A program made the position numbers and the translations under genes. A stretch of DNA of 21,433 bases from Methylococcaceae bacterium (GTDB lineage: Bacteria > Pseudomonadota > Gammaproteobacteria > Methylococcales > Methylomonadaceae). Position 1 is the stretch's first letter; the number at the start of each line of letters is the position of its first letter. Shown piece after piece: positions 15,947-21,433 of the stretch. Below the pieces are notes generated by a model. That model made no database searches. It saw only the letters and a program-made list of their open reading frames with translations, and was not told where the DNA came from. The DNA is taken from contig JAUYMX010000284.1 in the NCBI GenBank assembly GCA_030699345.1, positions 1-21,433 on the forward strand, read 5' to 3'.

Positions 15947-17167
15947 ATGGCAGAGCAAGCGGAACAACTGGATTTTGTCTGGGAAGGAACTGACAAAAAC
16001 AAAAAAAAAGCGGGCGGGGAAATCTCCGCGAAAAGCGAGGCTGTGGCTAAAACCGAGCTAAGACGTCAAGGCTATCGCGTCATCAAATTTAAGAAAAAAC
16101 CTAAACCATTTTTTAAAGCTAAAACTCAAGCGATTACACCAGGTGATATTGCGATTTTTGCACGGCAACTGGCGACAATGCTCTCGGCAGGCGTTCCTTT
16201 AGTACAGTCCTTCGATATTGTCGGTAGAGGTCATGATAATCCCAGCATGTGCGCGTTGTTGTTGGGCATCAAAGCGGATATTGAAGGTGGCGATACCTTA
16301 GCCGAAGCCCTCAACAAACGGCCGGTGTATTTTGACGAATTATTTTGTAACTTGGTCGAGGCAGGCGAACATGCCGGGGTATTGGAAACTCTATTAGACA
16401 AAATCGCCACCTATAAAGAAAAGACCGAGTCGATGAAGAAAAAGATCAAAAAGGCGCTGACCTACCCGATCTCAGTCGTTGTAGTGGCGTTTGTGGTGAC
16501 CACAATTTTGCTGATTTTTGTGGTACCGGTGTTTGAAGATCTTTTCAAAAGCTTTGGTGCAGACTTGCCGGCATTTACGCGCATGGTAATTGATATGTCT
16601 GAATGGATGCAGAAATGGTGGTGGATTGTTATTGGCATCGTGGTTGGTGCTGTTTATACCTTTGGTTATTTCAAAAAACGCTCACGACCATTTAATCATT
16701 TTCTCGATAAAACGTTACTGAAGATACCCGTCGTCGGGCTGATCTTAAACAAATCAGCCATTGCGCGTTTTTCCAGGACTTTATCCACGATGTCAGCAGC
16801 TGGTGTGCCCTTAGTAGAAGCCCTGGAATCAGTGGCAGGTGCCTGCGGTAACATCATTTATGCTGAAGCGGTGTTAAAGATGCGCGAAGATGTAGCCACC
16901 GGCCAACGTCTGCAGTTTGCAATGAGTCAGGCCAATTTGTTTCCGCACATGGTGCAGCAAATGGTGGCCATCGGCGAAGAATCTGGCTCTATGGACGCGA
17001 TGCTGGCGAAAGTTGCCGATTTTTACGAAGAAGAAGTCGATAACCTGGTCGACAACTTAAGTAGCTTAATGGAACCAATTATCATGGTTATTTTAGGCAT
17101 TCTGGTCGGCGGATTGATTGTCGCGATGTACTTGCCAATATTCAAAATGGGCGCTGCTGTGGGGTAA
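15947..17167 (+). CDS. pilC: Type IV pilus inner-membrane platform protein PilC
   Basis: Polytopic GspF-family protein that sits above PilB and couples ATP hydrolysis to pilin insertion. 406 residues, a normal length. It contains two GspF repeats (about 70-193 and 273-396; each has FARQLATMLSAGVPL or FSRTLSTMSAAGVPL, then a GEESG/GEHAG element) and three membrane helices near 172-195, 222-245 and 378-400. The N-terminal ~55 residues are soluble and Lys-rich, with an A9 run in the DNA around 16000. ATG follows the pilB stop by 2 bases with AAGGA just upstream, so the two are translationally coupled. Confidence 0.97.
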   Translation: MAEQAEQLDFVWEGTDKNKKKAGGEISAKSEAVAKTELRRQGYRVIKFKKKPKPFFKAKTQAITPGDIAIFARQLATMLSAGVPLVQSFDIVGRGHDNPSMCALLLGIKADIEGGDTLAEALNKRPVYFDELFCNLVEAGEHAGVLETLLDKIATYKEKTESMKKKIKKALTYPISVVVVAFVVTTILLIFVVPVFEDLFKSFGADLPAFTRMVIDMSEWMQKWWWIVIGIVVGAVYTFGYFKKRSRPFNHFLDKTLLKIPVVGLILNKSAIARFSRTLSTMSAAGVPLVEALESVAGACGNIIYAEAVLKMREDVATGQRLQFAMSQANLFPHMVQQMVAIGEESGSMDAMLAKVADFYEEEVDNLVDNLSSLMEPIIMVILGILVGGLIVAMYLPIFKMGAAVG

Positions 17168-17238
17168 ACCCAGAAATTTAGATTGTTTCATTTATTTGTG
17201 GATAACGCCTTAAATTATTCTTCCTCCTGTCTTAACTC

Positions 17239-17262
17239 GCGCTTCTCTTAAGAAGAGAGCGC
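17239..17262 (+). promoter_or_regulatory. Hairpin in the pilC-pilD gap
   Basis: GCGCT + CTCTT (17239-17243, 17245-17249) pairs with AAGAG + AGCGC (17253-17262), a 10-pair stem with one bulged T and a 3-base loop, 21 bases before pilD. The trailing AAATTCTTTTCC lacks a proper T tract, so it could be a weak attenuator, a processing site or a stabilising 3' end for pilBC mRNA. Confidence 0.4.
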
Positions 17263-17283
17263 AAATTCTTTTCCAAAATCCTT

Positions 17284-18159
17284 ATGATGCAAGAGCTAAA
17301 CATCCAGTTAAACAATCCTGTTTTTTTCGTTAGCTTAGTCGGCATTATTGGACTATTAGTCGGCAGCTTTTTAAATGTAGTTATTTATCGACTGCCGGTG
17401 ATGATGAACCGTAACTGGCGCAAAGACTGCCTGGAGTATTTGCAACTCCCTCCCGATCAGGAAAATAACGAACCGTTCAACCTGTCCGTACCGCTATCTC
17501 GCTGCCCCCAATGTGCGTCGCCTATCAAACCGTGGCAAAACATCCCAGTTTTTAGCTATCTGTTATTACGCGGCAAATGCGCCAACTGTAAACATCCTAT
17601 TTCATTGCGCTATCCGGTTATAGAGGCATTTACCGCCATTGCCTCCATCATTGTTGCCTGGCATTTTGGTTATACATTTCAGGCTGGATTTGCATTGTTG
17701 TTAACGTGGGCATTAATTGCTCTTACCTTTATTGATATTGATAGCCAATTATTACCGGATTCGATCACCTTGCCGTTACTTTGGCTAGGACTGCTCTTGA
17801 GTCTGTTTGGTATATTTACTGATACCCATACCAGTATTATCGGAGCGATTACCGGTTACATGATTCTCTGGAGCGTCTACCAATTATTTAAACTATTAAC
17901 CGGTAAAGAAGGCATGGGCTATGGCGATTTCAAATTATTAGCTGTGTTCGGCGCCTGGCTGGGCTGGCAGACCCTGCCGATGATCATCATTTTGTCGTCA
18001 TTGGTCGGGGCGGTGATCGGCATCGGCATGATTATTTTTGTTAAACGCGATCACGCCACTCCCATTCCTTTTGGGCCTTATTTAGCAGCTGCTGGTTGGA
18101 TCGCTTTGTTATGGGGCGAACCCATTAATCAACTTTATTTGGACTTTGCAGGTCTTTAA
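17284..18159 (+). CDS. pilD: Prepilin peptidase / N-methyltransferase PilD
   Basis: Inner-membrane bifunctional enzyme that cleaves the leader of type IV prepilins and pseudopilins and methylates the new N-terminus. 291 residues, a normal length. The cytoplasmic methyltransferase-type loop carries two CxxC pairs (C74/C77 and C99/C102). The aspartyl protease has the first Asp in FIDIDSQLLPD (D151/D153 region) and the second in the GxGD motif at D215 (GMGYGDFKLL). About eight membrane helices are evident. ATG 17284 is followed at once by a second ATG (17287); neither has a clear Shine-Dalgarno. A 116-base gap with a hairpin separates it from pilC, the largest gap in this operon; coaE follows after 3 bases. 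Confidence 0.97.
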   Translation: MMQELNIQLNNPVFFVSLVGIIGLLVGSFLNVVIYRLPVMMNRNWRKDCLEYLQLPPDQENNEPFNLSVPLSRCPQCASPIKPWQNIPVFSYLLLRGKCANCKHPISLRYPVIEAFTAIASIIVAWHFGYTFQAGFALLLTWALIALTFIDIDSQLLPDSITLPLLWLGLLLSLFGIFTDTHTSIIGAITGYMILWSVYQLFKLLTGKEGMGYGDFKLLAVFGAWLGWQTLPMIIILSSLVGAVIGIGMIIFVKRDHATPIPFGPYLAAAGWIALLWGEPINQLYLDFAGL

Positions 18160-18162
18160 CCA

Positions 18163-18795
18163 ATGTTAAAAGTTGGCCTGACTGGCGGCATAGGCTGTGG
18201 CAAAAGTACGGTTACCCGGCTGTTCGCGGCAATGGATGTGCCTGTTATTGACGCGGACCAAATCGCACATCAGTTAGTGGAAAAGGCACAGCCGACACTC
18301 AACCAGATACAACTGGCTTTTGGCAACAGTGTAATTAACACGGATGGCTCGCTAAATAGAGCCGCACTTCGAGAAATAGTTTTTTTCGATATTGAGCAAA
18401 AACAACGCCTTGAAGCCATCCTACATCCCTTAGTTTTCAAAACCATCACCACAGCGCTTGAAAAACTCAGTACACCTTATTGCCTTATAGCTATCCCATT
18501 ATTGTTTGAGTCGGGCAAAGCCGACTTTGTTGACCGCGTGCTGGTGATCGATTGTCCGGTTGCAACGCAGATTGAACGCGTCAGTCAACGAGATCATTTA
18601 ACGGCTGAAACCATACAAGCCATCATTGACAGCCAAGTCTCGCGGGCATTCAGAACAACCCATGCCGATGATGTGATCGATAACTCAGATGCCGAAGATA
18701 GGCTTGCGGAACAGGTTAAAAAACTGCACAATTCCTACCTTTCATTAAGCGCCTGCCGGGATAATCCAGTCTGTGAACAACACCATCACCTATGA
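18163..18795 (+). CDS. coaE: Dephospho-CoA kinase CoaE
   Basis: Catalyses the last step of coenzyme A synthesis, ATP-dependent phosphorylation of dephospho-CoA at the 3'-OH of its ribose, in the cytosol. 210 residues, typical. P-loop LTGGIGCGKST at residues 6-16, VIDADQIAHQLV (about 28-39) corresponding to the conserved D-AD--H segment, and RQ/QRD-type lid region around SQRDHLTAE. Start ATG lies 3 bases after the pilD stop without an obvious Shine-Dalgarno, suggesting coupling. Its last 23 bases overlap the start of zapD. Confidence 0.97.
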   Translation: MLKVGLTGGIGCGKSTVTRLFAAMDVPVIDADQIAHQLVEKAQPTLNQIQLAFGNSVINTDGSLNRAALREIVFFDIEQKQRLEAILHPLVFKTITTALEKLSTPYCLIAIPLLFESGKADFVDRVLVIDCPVATQIERVSQRDHLTAETIQAIIDSQVSRAFRTTHADDVIDNSDAEDRLAEQVKKLHNSYLSLSACRDNPVCEQHHHL

Positions 18796-19543
18796 ATTTC
18801 CACTCAACGAACGTATTCGGGTTTTCATACGGCTAGAACAGCTCTTTCAACAATTTAATCACTTTTTAACTGGCCCCACCGTTGCCGATAAGCGCGCAGC
18901 GATCGCAACATTGCTCGATATTATGTCCATTTTCAGACGTAATGATCTGAAATCAGAAATATTAAAAGAGTTGGACCGACATGCCAAAGTGCTCAATAAA
19001 ATTGCCACGAGTCAAAGCGTCGATACGCAAAAAGTTCATGACTTGCTAGATCAACTAGCCGAGATTAGTCAAAAGCTCTATGCCGCCAATGGCAAAATTG
19101 GCATCAATGTCATGGAAAGTGATTTATTTCAGAGTGTTACCCAACGTAGCTCTATACCTGGCGGCACTTGTTCATTTGATTTACCCGAATACCATTATTG
19201 GCTGGAGCAGGATGAGCCCACCCGGCTTAAAGACTTAGAACGCTGGAGCAGCCCGTTTACCGATGTGCGTAATGCCATTGACCTGATTCTTAATTTCATC
19301 CGTAACAGCGATGCGCCTAGCCAAGAAGTTGCCGTTGCCGGTTTTTTTCAGTTCTCGTTAGACCGGGGCCAGCCGTACCAATTGATCAAAGTAAGCGTCG
19401 ATAAAACCTTGTCTTGTTTTGCCGAAATCAGCGGCGGCAAGCATCGCTGCAGTAGCCGGTTTATGAAGCCATCAGAAGATGATAAGCGTCCAACGCAAAG
19501 CCACGACGATATTCCATTTACATTGAACTGCTGCCTTTTCTAA
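18773..19543 (+). CDS. zapD: Cell division protein ZapD
   Basis: ZapD binds the C-terminal tail of FtsZ and bundles filaments, helping to organise the Z ring at midcell. 256 residues, close to the 247 of E. coli, with the conserved features YEFPLNERIRVFIRLE at the N-terminus, RSSIPGGTCSFDLPEYHYWL in the middle and the C-terminal FMKP...PFTLNCC. The start is GTG 18773, the only start that retains the conserved N-terminus; it lies inside the coaE coding end (23-base overlap). The stop overlaps the yacG ATG by one base (TAATG). Its position next to coaE and yacG is the usual one. Confidence 0.95.
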   Translation: MNNTITYEFPLNERIRVFIRLEQLFQQFNHFLTGPTVADKRAAIATLLDIMSIFRRNDLKSEILKELDRHAKVLNKIATSQSVDTQKVHDLLDQLAEISQKLYAANGKIGINVMESDLFQSVTQRSSIPGGTCSFDLPEYHYWLEQDEPTRLKDLERWSSPFTDVRNAIDLILNFIRNSDAPSQEVAVAGFFQFSLDRGQPYQLIKVSVDKTLSCFAEISGGKHRCSSRFMKPSEDDKRPTQSHDDIPFTLNCCLF

Positions 19544-19746
19544 TGTCCGAGTCAACACTACAGGTCAAATGTCCAACTTGCCGCCGTCCGGTACCATGGA
19601 GCCCTGAACAAGAATTTAAGCCCTTCTGTAGTGAGCGTTGCAAAATGATCGATCTTGGTGAATGGGCAATGGAAGAAAAAGTGATTCCAGGCGAGCCGCT
19701 AGAAGACACTCTTGACCAGCTAGACGACGATAGTTTTTTTCAGTGA
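19543..19746 (+). CDS. yacG: DNA gyrase inhibitor YacG
   Basis: Small zinc protein that in E. coli binds the GyrB C-terminal region and blocks gyrase binding to DNA. 67 residues with the family's zinc signature, CPTC (10-13) and CSERC (29-33), followed by MIDLGEWAMEEKVIPGEP and an acidic tail. ATG overlaps the zapD stop by one base. It is the last gene of the operon; a strong hairpin terminator follows 35 bases later. Confidence 0.95.
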   Translation: MSESTLQVKCPTCRRPVPWSPEQEFKPFCSERCKMIDLGEWAMEEKVIPGEPLEDTLDQLDDDSFFQ

Positions 19747-19781
19747 TTTTTAAAAAATTTGAGCTTGGCTGAAGCAAATTT

Positions 19782-19823
19782 GGGACATAAAAAAACCAGC
19801 ATCGGCTGGTTTTTTTATGTCCC
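19782..19823. terminator. Bidirectional intrinsic terminator between yacG and tRNA-Asp
   Basis: A perfect 19-base inverted repeat, 19782-19800 and 19805-19823, with loop ATCG. The core ACCAGC/GCTGGT stem is flanked by A7 on one side and T7 on the other, so it ends transcripts from both the yacG operon (plus) and the tRNA gene (minus). Confidence 0.9.
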
Positions 19824-19832
19824 AATTCTTTT

Positions 19833-19909
19833 TGGCGGAGTGGACGGGACTCGAACCCGCGACCACCGGCGTGACAGGCCGGTATTCTAACCAACTGAAC
19901 TACCACTCC
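19833..19909 (-). tRNA. tRNA-Asp (anticodon GUC)
   Basis: The minus strand folds as a 77-base tRNA with encoded CCA (19835-19833). The acceptor stem is GGAGTGG (19909-19903) with CCACTCC; the D arm is TAGTTCAGTTGGTTAGA; the anticodon stem CCGGC/GCCGG encloses loop CTGTCAC, giving anticodon GTC; the T arm is CGGGTTCGAGTCCCG. It is very close to E. coli tRNA-Asp. A promoter lies upstream and the shared terminator downstream. Confidence 0.97.
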
Positions 19910-19924
19910 GTTTTGAGAGCGCGT

Positions 19925-19952
19925 ATTGTATAAGGTTTTTTTTATCCGTCAA
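19925..19952 (-). promoter_or_regulatory. Sigma-70 promoter of tRNA-Asp
   Basis: On the minus strand, TTGACG (19952-19947), 16 bases, TACAAT (19930-19925), each matching 5 of 6 consensus bases, 15 bases before the tRNA 5' end. The GC-rich discriminator (ACGCGC) is typical of stringently controlled stable-RNA promoters. It overlaps the upstream region of the divergent gene at 19977. Confidence 0.75.
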
Positions 19953-19976
19953 GCATAGATAAGCACATAGATTAAT

Positions 19977-20720
19977 ATGATGGCAGCATCGAGAGAATTT
20001 GAATTTGTAATACGGAAATGGAATGCCTGGGTTCCCGGCATGAAATATCATCCGGATTGGCACGATTGGTTTAATAATCAAGACGCTATTGAGCCTGAAC
20101 AAGCGCCTATATCAAGCAAGATGCCCAAGCTCCTGCAACGTAGATTAAGTCCCTTAGCTAGAGCGGTTTTTAATGCCGCAGAGAGCTGTATTAATAGCGA
20201 TGTTGCTATGCCAATTGTATTCAGCTCTGCACATGGCGAAGTTAATAAATCGTTAGAAATGCTTAAAGACATGCAAAGCGGCGAAGATATTTCACCTACT
20301 GCATTCAGCTTGTCAGTGCATAACGCTATTTCCGGCTTGTTTTCGATCGCCTATAGCAATCATCAAGAAATTACCGTGCTTGCCCCCGGTCAAGACGGCA
20401 TCGCTCCGGCGTTTATTGAAGCGCTGGGGTTATTGCAGGAAGGCCATGATGACGTGCTGATCATTTTATATGACGAGCCACTATCTCAGTTTTATCCATA
20501 CTTACCGTTTGCCCTCACTGCCAAAACCAGTGGTGCCTTGGCATTAAAAATTTCTTGGACGGGTGACGGTTTGCCATTGCAACTATGTCGTTCACCTGAA
20601 CATCGTAACGATGGCGAACATGCCTTACAAATATTCTCTTTTTTACAATTCCTAATAACGGATGAGCCGTCTTTACAACTAGGCAACCATAGACACAGCT
20701 GGGTATGGCAAAAAAAATAA
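19977..20720 (+). CDS. Beta-ketoacyl synthase chain-length-factor-like protein
   Basis: 247 residues resembling the ketoacyl-synthase-like family (PF13723 type) found at the start of aryl-polyene and related type II fatty-acid/polyketide clusters. Characteristic stretches are PIVFSSAHGEVNKSLEML (about 78-95), ISPTAFSLSVHNAISGLFSI (104-123) and APGQDGIAPAFIEAL. The thiolase-like half is recognisable, but the catalytic Cys of true ketosynthases is not seen (SVHNA stands there), so a chain-length factor or structural role is more likely than catalysis. The start is ATG 19977 or the adjacent ATG 19980; the ribosome site is weak. Its end overlaps the acyltransferase gene by 16 bases. No pilus-operon link: a terminator and tRNA intervene. 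Confidence 0.8.
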   Translation: MMAASREFEFVIRKWNAWVPGMKYHPDWHDWFNNQDAIEPEQAPISSKMPKLLQRRLSPLARAVFNAAESCINSDVAMPIVFSSAHGEVNKSLEMLKDMQSGEDISPTAFSLSVHNAISGLFSIAYSNHQEITVLAPGQDGIAPAFIEALGLLQEGHDDVLIILYDEPLSQFYPYLPFALTAKTSGALALKISWTGDGLPLQLCRSPEHRNDGEHALQIFSFLQFLITDEPSLQLGNHRHSWVWQKK

Positions 20721-21433
20721 ACTATCTGTGGCGGCTGTTGGCAACAGGGCTGAGTTTTTTCATCTTTGGAGTGGGCGGTTTTTTGTTATGGGTATTAGTG
20801 TTCCCGACTCTCTCTCTATTACCCGGCACATCCAGGCAAAAAGCCAACCGCGGCCAAAAAGTCGTGCATTACAGTTTTTATGTGTTTATTGGCTTGATGC
20901 ACAGACTTGGCGTGATGACCTACGAAATAGACGGTTTAGACAAGTTAAATCGCCCCGGACAATTAATTGTCGCCAACCATCCCACATTGATAGACATCGT
21001 ATTTTTGATCAGCCGAATTAAACAGGCCAACTGTATTGTCAAAGCCCGGCTGTGGCATAATCCTTTCATGCGCGGTCCCATATTAAATGCAGGCTACATC
21101 AGCAACGGAGATCCCGAACAGATGATCGCTGAGTGCGTTGATTACTTAAAATCCGGCGGTTGTATGATTATTTTCCCGGAAGGTACGCGTTCAGTTCCGG
21201 GTAAGCCGTATCGATTTCAACGCGGTGCCGCAGCCATCGCCTTGCAGGCAAACGCAATAGTAACGCCGGTGACACTGACTTGTTATCCCAGCACATTAAC
21301 CAAAGCGGAACAGTGGTATCAAATCCCTCAGCGCCGCTTTCATTTAGCGATGCATGTTGGCGACGATTTTGTACTGGATGAATTCACCGCCACCAGCGCC
21401 AAAGCCTTAGCCGTCCGGCACTTTAACCAGCAT
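20705..21433 (+). CDS. Lysophospholipid (1-acylglycerol-3-phosphate type) acyltransferase, 3' truncated by window
   Basis: Open from ATG 20705 to the window end (243 codons, no stop), so the C-terminus is missing. Membrane-associated PlsC-family acyltransferase: N-terminal hydrophobic segment ~12-35, catalytic HX4D as H92...D97 (NHPTLID), and FPEGTR at 157-162 with the following substrate-binding region. Acyl donors and acceptors cannot be told from sequence alone. The 16-base overlap with the ketosynthase-like gene indicates co-translation; in aryl-polyene clusters such an acyltransferase typically sits at this place and is thought to help place the polyene in the outer membrane lipid. That role is inferred from context only. 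Confidence 0.88.
   Translation, partial: MAKKINYLWRLLATGLSFFIFGVGGFLLWVLVFPTLSLLPGTSRQKANRGQKVVHYSFYVFIGLMHRLGVMTYEIDGLDKLNRPGQLIVANHPTLIDIVFLISRIKQANCIVKARLWHNPFMRGPILNAGYISNGDPEQMIAECVDYLKSGGCMIIFPEGTRSVPGKPYRFQRGAAAIALQANAIVTPVTLTCYPSTLTKAEQWYQIPQRRFHLAMHVGDDFVLDEFTATSAKALAVRHFNQH

Noticed and set aside
19833..19909. tRNA-Asp as an integration site
   Set aside because: No integrase gene and no second copy of the tRNA 3' end is visible in the window.
20728..21021. A 97-residue ORF in another frame near the window end
   Set aside because: It is a shadow of the acyltransferase frame, which is open from 20705 to the end and carries the HX4D and FPEGTR motifs.

Overview
The window looks like a chromosomal segment of a gammaproteobacterium. 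The arrangement lptG-lptF (minus strand), divergent pepA-holC ... valS, and the run pilB-pilC-pilD-coaE-zapD-yacG, are classic gammaproteobacterial gene orders. A methanotroph of the Methylococcales is my best guess from general protein character, but that is inference and no methane gene is present. No stretch above 300 bases lacks a gene; the larger gaps (1090-1340, 8017-8221, 10220-10464, 13975-14228) hold the repeats and signals listed.

Layout. 1-1089: the end of an SPFH/SHOCT-type protein followed by a zinc-ribbon protein. 1090-1340: a 73-bp element with perfect 13-bp inverted ends flanked by an 8-bp direct repeat (MITE-like). 1341-2627: a protein with a cyclic-nucleotide-binding-like domain and an HDOD domain. 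2631-4831 (minus strand): the lipopolysaccharide export permeases LptF and LptG; lptG carries an in-frame TAG in its first membrane helix. 4949-6889: leucyl aminopeptidase PepA and the DNA polymerase III chi subunit HolC.

6890-11100 is an accessory insertion that splits the normal pepA-holC-valS order. It holds a palindromic repeat, a type III restriction gene (res) reduced by an internal out-of-frame deletion to a 5' stub plus the nuclease end, an intact type III DNA methyltransferase (mod) whose specificity region is much more AT-rich than its flanks, and a REP-associated tyrosine transposase (RAYT). REP-like palindromes form three clusters that bracket both mod and the RAYT gene.

11155-13974: valyl-tRNA synthetase. 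14229-19746: the type IV pilus ATPase PilB, platform protein PilC and prepilin peptidase PilD, then CoaE (last step of coenzyme A synthesis), ZapD (FtsZ bundling) and YacG (gyrase inhibitor), nearly all coupled by short gaps or overlaps. A strong bidirectional terminator then separates them from a convergent tRNA-Asp gene with its own promoter. 19977-21433: a beta-ketoacyl synthase chain-length-factor-like protein overlapping a lysophospholipid acyltransferase that runs off the window; this pair is the usual beginning of an aryl-polyene type gene cluster.

The points most worth a second look are the amber codon in lptG, the decayed type III system with a lone mosaic methyltransferase inside a RAYT/REP region, and the miniature element at 1142-1214.
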